A DNA stretch of 64,000 nt from Nocardia vulneris. Its GTDB lineage: Bacteria > Actinomycetota > Actinomycetes > Mycobacteriales > Mycobacteriaceae. Position numbers and translations under genes: made by a program. The stretch lies in assembly GCF_001613425.1 (NCBI RefSeq), contig NZ_BDCI01000017.1:1-64000 (forward strand), read 5' to 3'. Of this stretch, positions 43,610-52,063 are shown piece by piece. Numbering within the stretch: the stretch's first letter is position 1; each line of letters begins with the position of its first letter. The notes under the pieces are model-generated. The model was not told the DNA's origin. It did no database searches and saw only the letters and a list, made by a program, of their open reading frames with translations.

Positions 43610-45145
43610 ATGAGCTTCTGGGGAGAACATCGGCTTAGCGCGATTAGTTTGTGCACATCAACAGTTTTGATGGCCCTTAGCATGACGATCGGTGCAACCC
43701 CAGCTTCGGCAAACGGCTCGGATTCCGGAGAAATCGGACTTCCGGCGCAATCTTCTGGCAAATGGCTGATCGACAGCACCGGGCGGGTCGTGGTGCTGCA
43801 CGGCGAGAACATTGCCGACAAACGTGCGCCATATCTCCCTTCCGCCGCGGGGTTCGGTGCCGAAGATGCCGAACTGCTCGCGCGCGAGGGCTTCGACGCG
43901 GTCCGGCTCGCCCTCTTCTGGGCCGCCGTCGAGCCGGTCGCCGGCCAGTACGACGACACCTATCTCGCCGATATCGCGCGCACCGTCGATCTGCTGCACG
44001 CGCACGGCATCGTGACCGAACTGGAGTTCCACCAGGACATCTGGTCGGCGCGATACGGCGGGGACGGCGCACCGGACTGGGCGTCGATCGACGACGGATT
44101 GCCCAGCGGTGCAAGCGATCTGGTGGCCGCGAACCTGTCGAATAGCGCCTATTGGCGCGCCACCGACAATTTCTATGCCAATCGGCCCGGCCCCGGCGGT
44201 ATCGGCATCCGGGACAGGTTTCTGCGGATGTGGACCCACGTGGCCGGATTCTTCGCGGGCACACCGGGTTTGATCGGCTACGGCCCGCTGAACCAGCCGC
44301 CCGCGGGCGCGGCGTTCCTGCCGTGCCTGGCCGATGCCTGCCCAGCGGTGACGGTCGAACACGTGCGCGCGCTCAACCGGGACGCCACAGCTGCGATCCG
44401 GCAGGGCGACCCCGCCACTCCGGTGTGGGTGGCACCGTTGATCACCGCCAACTACGGCACGCGGCCCGACCTGGGCCCGCCGCCGGACCCGAACGTCGTG
44501 TACGGCTTCAACTCCTACTGCGTGGTCGCCGCACTGCAGGGCGGCGGCGGACTGGGTTGCGCGCCGCAGTGGGAGGCGAGCGTCGCTCGCGCGGCGGAGT
44601 ATTCGGCGGTAGCCGACGTGCCGACGGTCGTCACGGAGTTCGGTGCGACAGGCGCGGCCGACGCGCTGAGCGAGACCGCGGAGATCTTCGACCGCAACCA
44701 GAACAGCTGGCTGCACTGGACGTATTTCGGTGGTGACCCGGCCACCGTATCCAAAGACGCTGACGCACAGGCCATCGTGACCAACGGTCACGCCCCGCGC
44801 ACCCCCGGCAACGTTCGCGAAGCGAATCTCGACGTGCTGGCCCGCCCCTACCCGCAACTCACCGCGGGCACACCCGGGCCCTGGCGCTTCGACCGCGGCA
44901 CAGGCGTGTTCACCTACTCGTGGCGCACCGCGCGGGTCACCGGCGGGGTCTTCGGCGACGGCGCCGAAACGGTCATCGCGGTGCCGCAGCGGCAATACCG
45001 CACGGGCTACCACTTGCGCATCGACGGTGGCACAAAGGTTTCCGAGCCGGACGCGACGCGGCTTCGGATCGCGTCCTGTCCTGGCGCCGGACAGGTCGCG
45101 GTGACGGTGCTACCAGGCGCCGGGCCCGATCAGCAGAGCTGTTGA
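43610..45145 (+). CDS. Secreted GH5 endoglycoceramidase-like protein with altered acid/base
   Basis: A 511-residue exported protein with signal segment LCTSTVLMALSMTIG and likely cleavage near PASANG. The GH5 barrel resembles endoglycoceramidases: WLIDSTGRVVVLHGENI, FDAVRLALFWAAVEP, VTELEFHQDIWSARYG and ending with a beta-sandwich. The nucleophile Glu343 is present in PTVVTEFGATG. The acid/base motif, normally NEP, reads GPLNQPPAG, so Glu is Gln229. The 114-residue spacing matches the family. The protein may bind rather than cleave glycosphingolipid-like substrates, or be a slow enzyme. It is divergent from the glycosyltransferase. Confidence 0.85.
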   Translation: MSFWGEHRLSAISLCTSTVLMALSMTIGATPASANGSDSGEIGLPAQSSGKWLIDSTGRVVVLHGENIADKRAPYLPSAAGFGAEDAELLAREGFDAVRLALFWAAVEPVAGQYDDTYLADIARTVDLLHAHGIVTELEFHQDIWSARYGGDGAPDWASIDDGLPSGASDLVAANLSNSAYWRATDNFYANRPGPGGIGIRDRFLRMWTHVAGFFAGTPGLIGYGPLNQPPAGAAFLPCLADACPAVTVEHVRALNRDATAAIRQGDPATPVWVAPLITANYGTRPDLGPPPDPNVVYGFNSYCVVAALQGGGGLGCAPQWEASVARAAEYSAVADVPTVVTEFGATGAADALSETAEIFDRNQNSWLHWTYFGGDPATVSKDADAQAIVTNGHAPRTPGNVREANLDVLARPYPQLTAGTPGPWRFDRGTGVFTYSWRTARVTGGVFGDGAETVIAVPQRQYRTGYHLRIDGGTKVSEPDATRLRIASCPGAGQVAVTVLPGAGPDQQSC

Positions 45146-45201
45146 CCCTGCGCGCGAAACATCCGGCTCGGCCGGACCATTCGAGAAAGAGGACGACACC
45201 G

Positions 45202-46188
45202 ATGAAGGTTTTGCGAATCAGTTCGGTTGTCGCCACCGCGATAGCGATGGCGACGTTGTGCCTGGCGCCGGCCGCGACCGCGACCGAACCCGGCGTCCGC
45301 TATGTGGCCTTCGGGGACAGCATGACCGTGGCGCCGCACGGTGGTGGCGGCGGTGTGTTCGGTCTGCCCGCGTACCAGCAGCAGCCGAAGACCGTGCCGG
45401 CGCCCAATCCGCTGGCCTGTGCGCGCAGCAACTTCGGCTGGCCCTCGATCATGGCCGCGCAGTGGGGGCTCGGCGCACCACAGACCGGAGACTGGGCCGA
45501 CTACGCCTGCCAGTCCGCCACCACCGATACCGAGCCCGTGAACAACCTGCGCACCCAGATCGACCAATCCGTGCAGGACGGCATGCTCGGCCCCGCAACG
45601 CGATTGGTGACCATTCAAATCTCGGCCAACGACGTCTGGCACCCCGGCCAGGTATCCAACTACGCCTACACGCTCGCCATGTGCCTCACCGATATCGTGC
45701 GCGGCTGCGACTACCGCACCGATCCCGACCACTACATCGACGCCGACGCGATCACCGGAGCCAACCTGGCCCACCGGCTCACCGCGGGCAGCCGCGGCGA
45801 CATGATCGGCGCCATCCGCGCCGCCGCACCCCACGCGCAGATCCGCCTGGTCGGCTACGAGGACCAGAACCCGCCGCCGGGTGTCCCGTTCACCTGTTTC
45901 TCCGTCTTCGGCCTGCGCTTCCAGTGGCCGCAATACCGAACCGCGTACGCGCACAAGCTGACCGACAACATCGAGAACGCGATGAGCGCGGCCGCCGATC
46001 AGATCGGCATCGGTTTCTGGTCCCTGCGACCGGTCGGCATCGGCCGCGACCTCTGTGCCCCCGCCACCCACTGGACCGGACTAGCCGACCCCGGCGAACC
46101 GTTCTTTCCCTTCCACCCCAACCTGCAGGCGCACTTCGACCAAGGCTCGTTCCTCAACGGGATACGGCTGGCCGAAGGCATCGCCTAG
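45202..46188 (+). CDS. Secreted SGNH/GDSL hydrolase
   Basis: A 328-residue exported esterase with signal peptide VVATAIAMATLCLAPAATATE. SGNH blocks are YVAFGDSMTVAP (Ser), a conserved Gly, TIQISANDVW (Asn) and FFPFHPNLQAHFD (catalytic His). ATG 45202 starts the signal peptide; upstream in-frame sequence is an antisense shadow of the glycosidase. It follows the GH5-like gene by 56 bases on the same strand and may be co-transcribed with it. The substrate (lipid or acetylated glycan) is unknown. Confidence 0.88.
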   Translation: MKVLRISSVVATAIAMATLCLAPAATATEPGVRYVAFGDSMTVAPHGGGGGVFGLPAYQQQPKTVPAPNPLACARSNFGWPSIMAAQWGLGAPQTGDWADYACQSATTDTEPVNNLRTQIDQSVQDGMLGPATRLVTIQISANDVWHPGQVSNYAYTLAMCLTDIVRGCDYRTDPDHYIDADAITGANLAHRLTAGSRGDMIGAIRAAAPHAQIRLVGYEDQNPPPGVPFTCFSVFGLRFQWPQYRTAYAHKLTDNIENAMSAAADQIGIGFWSLRPVGIGRDLCAPATHWTGLADPGEPFFPFHPNLQAHFDQGSFLNGIRLAEGIA

Positions 46189-46232
46189 GGCGGAGCCGTA
46201 TCGGCCTAGCTGCCAGCAGGTTTCAGTTCACC

Positions 46233-47033
46233 TCACTGGACCCTCCGGTAGACCGCGCGCACGATCGGGCTGATCAACGCGCGCGGCGTGTACTGACCAC
46301 CGATGGTCTGCACCTTCGCGAAGACGCCTGGCACGACCCGGCGTCGGCCGTCGGCCATACCCGAAAGCGCCTCGGCGGCAGCCTGTTCCGCACTCACCCA
46401 GCACAGCGCGGGCAGCATCGTGTCCAGCTTCGGCACCTCCGCCACCGCCGCGTACTCGGTACGGACCGGGCCGGGCGCGAGCAGTGTGCACCGCACACCG
46501 GTGCCCGCCAGCTCACCGTGCAACGATTCGGCCAGGGTGTTGGCGAACGCTTTGCCCGCCGCGTAGGTGGCGTTACCGGGCCCGGGCTGGTTACCCGCGG
46601 TGGATCCGGTGATGAGGATCGCGCCCGCGTCCCGGCGCACCATGCCGGGCAGCACGGCGAGCGTGAGGTCGTGCACCGCGACGCAGTTCAATTCCACCTG
46701 CTGCCGCTCCCGGGCCGGATCGGCTTGCGCGAGTTCACCATAGGTGGCGAAGCCGGCGTTGTTGCACAGCACCGTGATCTCGCGTTCGGACAGCTCCGCG
46801 CACAGTTTCGCGCGGGCGTCCCGGTCGGACAGGTCGACGGCGCGGATCTCGGCCTCGACCCGATAGCTGCCCGACAGCCGGTCGGCGAGGGCACGCAGCC
46901 GATCCGCACGCCGCGCCACCAGGATCAGCGAATGGCCTTGCCGGGCCAAACCTTCCGCGAGCGCTTCGCCGATACCGGAGGACGCCCCCGTGACGACCGC
47001 GCGAGCGGTGGGTGTGGGTGCGGGCAAACTCAT
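46233..47033 (-). CDS. SDR-family dehydrogenase (DltE-like)
   Basis: A 266-residue classical SDR: RAVVTGASSGIGEALAEGLA, VLCNNAGFATYGE, and the catalytic motif LITGSTAGNQPGPGNATYAAGK with Tyr and Lys present. The two extra helices and ARRADRLRAL resemble the COG0300 (DltE) group often annotated as ketoacyl or steroid-type reductases. It is convergent with the SGNH gene and divergent from the hydratase gene. Confidence 0.87.
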   Translation of the reverse strand: MSLPAPTPTARAVVTGASSGIGEALAEGLARQGHSLILVARRADRLRALADRLSGSYRVEAEIRAVDLSDRDARAKLCAELSEREITVLCNNAGFATYGELAQADPARERQQVELNCVAVHDLTLAVLPGMVRRDAGAILITGSTAGNQPGPGNATYAAGKAFANTLAESLHGELAGTGVRCTLLAPGPVRTEYAAVAEVPKLDTMLPALCWVSAEQAAAEALSGMADGRRRVVPGVFAKVQTIGGQYTPRALISPIVRAVYRRVQ

Positions 47034-47215
47034 CGGATTCTCCTCGCTGTTCGGAATCAGGTCAGCGCGTGCGCCGTCACCGTGGCGCCGACTGTCACCA
47101 ATGTTCGCAGTGCACCCGGCCCGCTGCTGTGATTGTCCCCCGCCGCGATGCGCCTCGAGTGCGCCGCGTGGTGTGTCAGCGTCGTGCGCACGAGGTGAGG
47201 CGCTATGTTGCCCGG

Positions 47216-47926
47216 ATGCCGTATCTGCGACGAGAAGGACCGGTGTTCATCGCGCATCTGGGCAACAGGGATGAACGGGACACGGAGAACAGATTCAATC
47301 CCGAATGGATCGCGGCGCTGGACGCGATCCTCGACGAGGCCACCACCACCGGCGGGCCCGCCGCCCTGGTCACCACCGGTACCGGGAAGTTCTACTCGAC
47401 CGGTGCCGACCTGGCCTGGGCCGCGGCACATCCCGACGAGATCGACGCCTATCTCACCGACCTGCAACGCCTGCTCGCCCGCATCCTCACGCTGCCCATT
47501 CCTACGGTTGCCGCGGTGAACGGCCACGTTTTCGGCGCCGGCGCCTTCTTCGCCGTCGCCCACGATCGGCGCATCATGCGCAGCGACCGCGGCTATTTCT
47601 GTTTCCCCGGCGTGACCCTCGGCGCCGACTACGCCCCGGCATCGGTCGAGCTGGTGCAGTCACGGTTGCCCGCGCATCTGGCCCATCATGCGCTGGTCTC
47701 CGGCCAGCGCTACAACGGACCCGACGCGCTCGCCGCCGGTCTGGTCGACGCCGTCGCCGATGACGACGCCGTCCTGCCCGCCGCGATCCGGTACGCCGAA
47801 GGGCTGGCCCACACCAGCGGACCGGTGCTCGGACACATCAAATCGTGCCTGCACACCGCGGCGGCGAACGCGCTGCGCGAACCGGTCACCGGCTACAACC
47901 GTCACGTGCTCGCGAGCCAGTCCTAG
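47216..47926 (+). CDS. Enoyl-CoA hydratase/isomerase family protein
   Basis: A 236-residue crotonase-fold protein. GKFYSTGADLAWAAAH supplies the oxyanion-hole NH, IPTVAAVNGHVFGAGAFFAVAHD the second oxyanion glycine strand, and RGYFCFPGVTLGADYAPA the region where hydratases carry a catalytic Glu. That Glu is not evident, so a delta3-delta2 isomerase or another crotonase activity is more likely than a standard hydratase. ATG 47216 is preferred over a much longer open frame whose first 68 codons do not resemble the family. Confidence 0.85.
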   Translation: MPYLRREGPVFIAHLGNRDERDTENRFNPEWIAALDAILDEATTTGGPAALVTTGTGKFYSTGADLAWAAAHPDEIDAYLTDLQRLLARILTLPIPTVAAVNGHVFGAGAFFAVAHDRRIMRSDRGYFCFPGVTLGADYAPASVELVQSRLPAHLAHHALVSGQRYNGPDALAAGLVDAVADDDAVLPAAIRYAEGLAHTSGPVLGHIKSCLHTAAANALREPVTGYNRHVLASQS

Positions 47927-48130
47927 TCCGTCTCCTGTCCGGCGCGACCGCACCGACGAAGTCCGGGTCGCTGCGGTCGCGCCGGGCATGTCCAGTTCCT
48001 GTTTGAGCCGCCCACTTCTGGGTAACGCCGGACGGAACGTCACGGCGACACGCCGGACGGAACGAGCGGCACCTCGATTCGACCACGGTGTTCGTTCCCA
48101 GGCAGTGCCGACAAGGAACGAGGATGCACC

Positions 48131-49072
48131 GTGCGCACTCTGTCTTTCGACAGCCACAACCTAGGCGCGATCGAGGAATTCCTGAACAGCGCCTACACGA
48201 CCATGAGCATCGGCAACGGCAGCCCGCAGGATGCGTCGGCGCAGATCCGGCGCGACATGCTCGGCGCCGTGAGCCTGGATCAGCTGGATCTCGGTTTCGA
48301 CATGAGCTACGACGCCGATCCGCTGGAGCGGGTGTGCCTGTGCGCGGTGCAGACCGGCGCGATCGAGGAAACCTATCGCGACGTGGGCACGGACGTGTTC
48401 CGACCGGGTGAGGTCGGCCTGCTGACCCCGCCGGACCTGCCGTACCGCGGGACGATCCGCACCGCCCGCTACAGCATCACGATGTTCGCCCCGGCGCTGC
48501 TGTCCCGGGTGTGCGATCCGCTCGGCGAGCCCGTCCGCTTCACCGGCCACAAGCCCACCGGCGCGGCGGCGACCCGGCGGCTGAACCGCGCGATCGAACA
48601 TCTGCAAGAGGTCGCCGCGGACTCCGCCGCTCCCCCGAGCGCGCTCGTCGCGGCCACGCTCACCGACTATCTGGCCGCGACCGTGCTGGACACGCTGCCC
48701 ACCACGGTGGTCACCGATCCGACCGCGACGGACCGGCGTGACGCCCACCCGGATGTGGTGCGCCGCGCCGTCGCCTATATCGAAACGCATCTCGCCGAGG
48801 ACATCGCCGTCGCCGATATCGCGACGGCCGCATTCGTCTCCGTGCGCGCGCTGCAGTTGGCCTTCCGCAAGCATCTCGACACCACCCCGCTGGCGCTGCT
48901 GCGCCGGCTGCGCCTGGCCGCGGCACACGAGCAACTGCGCGCCGCACTCCCCGGCGAGCACGTCACGGTGACCACCGTCGCCTACCAGTGGGGCTTCACT
49001 CATTCGGGACGATTCGCGATCGAGTACAAGCGCGTCTACGGGCAGCATCCGAGCCAAACCCTGCACAGCTGA
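48131..49072 (+). CDS. AraC-family transcriptional regulator
   Basis: A 313-residue regulator starting at GTG. The C-terminal domain has the two HTH motifs of the family: DIAVADIATAAFVSVRALQLAF and VTTVAYQWGFTHSGRFAIEYK, ending in HPSQTLHS. The N-terminal domain (residues 1-200) is of the AraC-binding-like type. It is convergent with the lipase gene, six bases between stops. Targets are not clear from context. Confidence 0.9.
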   Translation: MRTLSFDSHNLGAIEEFLNSAYTTMSIGNGSPQDASAQIRRDMLGAVSLDQLDLGFDMSYDADPLERVCLCAVQTGAIEETYRDVGTDVFRPGEVGLLTPPDLPYRGTIRTARYSITMFAPALLSRVCDPLGEPVRFTGHKPTGAAATRRLNRAIEHLQEVAADSAAPPSALVAATLTDYLAATVLDTLPTTVVTDPTATDRRDAHPDVVRRAVAYIETHLAEDIAVADIATAAFVSVRALQLAFRKHLDTTPLALLRRLRLAAAHEQLRAALPGEHVTVTTVAYQWGFTHSGRFAIEYKRVYGQHPSQTLHS

Positions 49073-49077
49073 ACACC

Positions 49078-50502
49078 TTACGGGTGGGTGCCCGCGCCGA
49101 CGGGCAGGCCCGTGACCAAACCGGCGATGGCGGGCCACGTCTCGGCGAGCAGCGCGATGAAATCACCGTCGGTGAACGTGGAGAACGGGCTGTCGATCGC
49201 GCAACCCGGGTGCACCGGAACGTCGTTCAGCCGGTCGATGATGAACTGGTAGCCCTTCGGCAACCAGCCCGGGATACCGACGACGTGTTCGGCGAAGAAC
49301 TCCCGGGTGTAGCCGAGCGAGACCTCGGGATTGCGGCAGTACTTGTCCACCAACCGATCTACGCCCGGGCTCGGGATGAACTCGTCGTTCTGGGCTTGAT
49401 AGATGTACATCGGCACATCCGGATCGCGTTTGCCCAATTCCTGCGCGGTGATGGCGGTGCTCAGCTCCGGGATGTCCAGCACGTCACCGGGGCCGGTGTA
49501 GGACCCCAGATAGTTCCACCACGGGAAGAACGCGGAACCCTGTGTGTGACAGAGCATTCCCTTGATCGAGGTCATGAAGCGGCCGAACCAGTCGTATCTG
49601 GTGTCGAGCACATGCTGCACCTCCGGATATTCCGTCGCGAAACCCCGCAGCGCGGCCCCGATCAGTCCCGCACCCAGGTTGAAGTTGTTGGAGCGCAGCA
49701 CCGCTCGTAGGTCGGCCATCGCGACGCCGCCCATGGTGACGCCGACGATATTGATCTCCGGGGCGTACTCGCCGTGGTTCTCGGCGACCCAGCCCGTCGG
49801 GATCGAACCACCCGAGTAGCCCATCACTCCCACTCGCGCGTCCGGCGTCAGCTGCGCGGGGATGAAGTTCTGCGTCGCCCTGATGCCGTCGAGGGTGGCC
49901 TGACCACCCAGAATCGCCGCGCCGTAGGCGGACCCCGGCCCCTGATAGTCCGGGATCGACACCACCCATCCCTGCGAGATCCCCAGGGCGATCGCCAGCG
50001 ACACCTCCGCCGAGTTCACATAGTCGACGGGTATCGAACCCTGTTGCACCACATACGACATCGCGCAGTACTGCGCCGTGGAGTCCTCGGCGACCTGATA
50101 GGACAGCAGCTTGAAGCCTTCCGCCGGTGCCGGACCACGCGGCTTGACGACAGTGGTCACCGTCGCGATCGGATTTCCGTGACTGTCGTTGGTGCGATAC
50201 AGCAATTGCCACGCGTCGATGTTGAACGGAACGAGCGACAGCAGAGCGGGCGTGATCATCCTGGCCTTGATGATGCCGCCCGGCGGGGTGTCGGCGATGA
50301 CGTTCGCCGGCGCCTTGTAGAAGGGGTCCAACTCCGGAGGCAGGACCAGTACCGGCAACGGCGCGATCGGCACGTCCCGCAGCGCGGGGGCGGCGTGTCC
50401 GAGGGCCGGTGCCGACGCCAGGACGGCCACGCAGAGCAGCGCGGCCAGGGTCATGCGTCGACGGCCGGAGCCGGGTTCATGGGTAGCAACGTTGCGCCAC
50501 AT
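49078..50502 (-). CDS. Secreted lipase (LIP family)
   Basis: A 474-residue exported alpha/beta hydrolase of the secretory lipase family. The export signal is LAALLCVAVLASAPALGHAAPA; the start may also be the Met 16 residues in, before LAALL. The nucleophile elbow is VGVMGYSGGSIPTGW, preceded by the long family segment VVSIPDYQGPGSAYGAAILG. The acid and His are probably in YIYQAQNDEFIPS and a later His. It likely hydrolyses host or environmental triglycerides. A Crp-like site and another dyad lie upstream. Confidence 0.87.
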   Translation of the reverse strand: MWRNVATHEPGSGRRRMTLAALLCVAVLASAPALGHAAPALRDVPIAPLPVLVLPPELDPFYKAPANVIADTPPGGIIKARMITPALLSLVPFNIDAWQLLYRTNDSHGNPIATVTTVVKPRGPAPAEGFKLLSYQVAEDSTAQYCAMSYVVQQGSIPVDYVNSAEVSLAIALGISQGWVVSIPDYQGPGSAYGAAILGGQATLDGIRATQNFIPAQLTPDARVGVMGYSGGSIPTGWVAENHGEYAPEINIVGVTMGGVAMADLRAVLRSNNFNLGAGLIGAALRGFATEYPEVQHVLDTRYDWFGRFMTSIKGMLCHTQGSAFFPWWNYLGSYTGPGDVLDIPELSTAITAQELGKRDPDVPMYIYQAQNDEFIPSPGVDRLVDKYCRNPEVSLGYTREFFAEHVVGIPGWLPKGYQFIIDRLNDVPVHPGCAIDSPFSTFTDGDFIALLAETWPAIAGLVTGLPVGAGTHP

Positions 50503-50555
50503 GGGTACCTCATTTTCTCGCGGTCACCGGCGGATCGTCGGCGACCAGAATGAAA

Positions 50556-50573
50556 TGATAAGGCAGATTATCA
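50556..50573. promoter_or_regulatory. Inverted repeat upstream of the lipase gene
   Basis: TGATAA-N6-TTATCA, perfect 6-base arms, 54 bases upstream of the lipase start. The regulator is unknown. Confidence 0.55.
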
Positions 50574-50643
50574 GATCTATGGCCTTCTCGTGACCCATCC
50601 GCAACCATCGCTCACGGCATAGTTGAACAGTAACTACATCGGT

Positions 50644-50659
50644 TGTGACGCAAGTCACT
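50644..50659. promoter_or_regulatory. Crp-like binding site
   Basis: TGTGA-N6-TCACT, one base from the TGTGA-N6-TCACA consensus of actinobacterial Crp-type regulators. It lies in the 293-base region between the lipase and the divergent lipoprotein gene, which otherwise holds only the dyad at 50556 and AT-rich sequence. Confidence 0.5.
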
Positions 50660-50795
50660 CTTCCTCAGCTACTTTCTGGCAGCGTTGTAACATATCTGGT
50701 AATTTCACCTATCAGTTGCTTGATGGCAAATCTCCACACTCGGTAATCGCGAAAACCCATTCGGGGATGGGCGCGCTGCCGGAAAGGATCTCTCG

Positions 50796-51128
50796 ATGAA
50801 CGCACCCCGGATCGCCGCCGCGCTGACGGCGGGCACCCTGCTCGCGAGCAGCTGGCTGCTCACGGCTTGTTCGAACGACACGTCCGCACCCACCCCTGCC
50901 GCGACCACCAGCCGTGGTGCGCCGACCTCGGTCCCCGCGCCGTCAACCGAGGTGCCGCCCCCGCCCAGCACCGTGCCGATACCGTCGCCTACCACTACTT
51001 TCCCGGTTCCGAGCACGGTCACGCCGCCGACGTACCGGCCACCGGTCAGCGAGGCCCCGCGACCGCCGCAACCGCAAGCACCGCCGGAACTTCCGGACCC
51101 GGGTTTCGCCCCGCGGCCCGGGTACTGA
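50796..51128 (+). CDS. Small Pro/Thr-rich lipoprotein
   Basis: A 110-residue lipoprotein: MNAPRIAAALTAGTLLASSW with lipobox LLTAC at about residues 21-25, then a low-complexity Pro/Thr/Ser/Val-rich tail (PSTEVPPPPSTVPIPSP). Such tails span the wall or peptidoglycan. I do not recognise a function. It lies 32 bases before the SGNH-acyltransferase pair on the same strand. Confidence 0.7.
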   Translation: MNAPRIAAALTAGTLLASSWLLTACSNDTSAPTPAATTSRGAPTSVPAPSTEVPPPPSTVPIPSPTTTFPVPSTVTPPTYRPPVSEAPRPPQPQAPPELPDPGFAPRPGY

Positions 51129-51160
51129 CTCCGGCCCCGCCCCGAGCAGGAGAGGAACCA

Positions 51161-52063
51161 GTGCAACCGAACTCGATGATCGCCCGCCTCTGCATCGCCG
51201 CCACCGCGACGCTGTGCGCAATCGCGCACGCCGCCACCGCCAGTGCCGCGCCGGTACCCGGCGGTGCACGGATCGTGGTGCTCGGCGATTCGTTCGCCTC
51301 GAATTCGATAGGGACGGACCAGCACTCGAACCAGTGCGACCGGAACCCCCGGTCCTGGCCCAATCAGCTGGCACAGACGACCGGCGCGACCATGGTCGAC
51401 GTGTCTTGCGCCGGGGCCGCGCTCGATACCGGCACCGGCTGGAATCTCGCCCACCAGGCGCGAAAAGCCGCCGATGCCGCGGCCTTCGGCACCGGGACCG
51501 AGGCCGTCCTGCTTCAGTTCGGACTCAACGACATCTGGGGCGACAACGACGTCGTCGCGTTGAACGTGGTGCTGCGCTGCGCGATCAACCTGCTGCAGGG
51601 ATGCGAGCCCGATGCCGCCGGACAGGGCCGGCTACCGGACCTGAGCCGGATCACTCCGGAGAGCTATGCCGCCCGCATCGCCCGGGTCATCGAATACGTC
51701 CGCTACTACGCTCCGCACGCGCGTATCGCCCTGGTCGGCTACCCCGAATTCTTCGAGCCCACCAGCACAACGGCCTGCCTCGGGCTGTTCGGCCTCGGCA
51801 CGGTGACGCAACCGCGGGCGGCGGGACTCGCGGCCTATCTCGCGGCATTGCGCGCAGCCACCGCGGGTGCTGCGGCCGCGCTCGACATCGAGTACTTCGA
51901 TACCGCGGCGGCCTATCGCGGTCACGGGATGTGCGCAACGGAGCCGTGGCTCAACGGAATCGGCGATCCCCGCGCCGAGTTATTCGGCATCCCCGGCCAT
52001 CCCTCCCGGCGCGGCGACGCCGCGACCGCCGCGGGGATACGGCAGATGCTCGGGCTGACGTGA
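51161..52063 (+). CDS. Secreted SGNH hydrolase
   Basis: A 300-residue exported SGNH protein. GTG 51161 with AGGAG upstream starts just before the signal peptide MIARLCIAATATLCAIAHA. Blocks: RIVVLGDSFASNSIG (Ser), LLQFGLNDIWGDND (Asn) and HPSRRGDAA (His). The 4-base GTGA overlap with the acyltransferase gene downstream implies coupled translation. It may transfer or remove acetyl groups on a glycan handled by the acyltransferase, though direction is unknown. Confidence 0.87.
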   Translation: MQPNSMIARLCIAATATLCAIAHAATASAAPVPGGARIVVLGDSFASNSIGTDQHSNQCDRNPRSWPNQLAQTTGATMVDVSCAGAALDTGTGWNLAHQARKAADAAAFGTGTEAVLLQFGLNDIWGDNDVVALNVVLRCAINLLQGCEPDAAGQGRLPDLSRITPESYAARIARVIEYVRYYAPHARIALVGYPEFFEPTSTTACLGLFGLGTVTQPRAAGLAAYLAALRAATAGAAAALDIEYFDTAAAYRGHGMCATEPWLNGIGDPRAELFGIPGHPSRRGDAATAAGIRQMLGLT

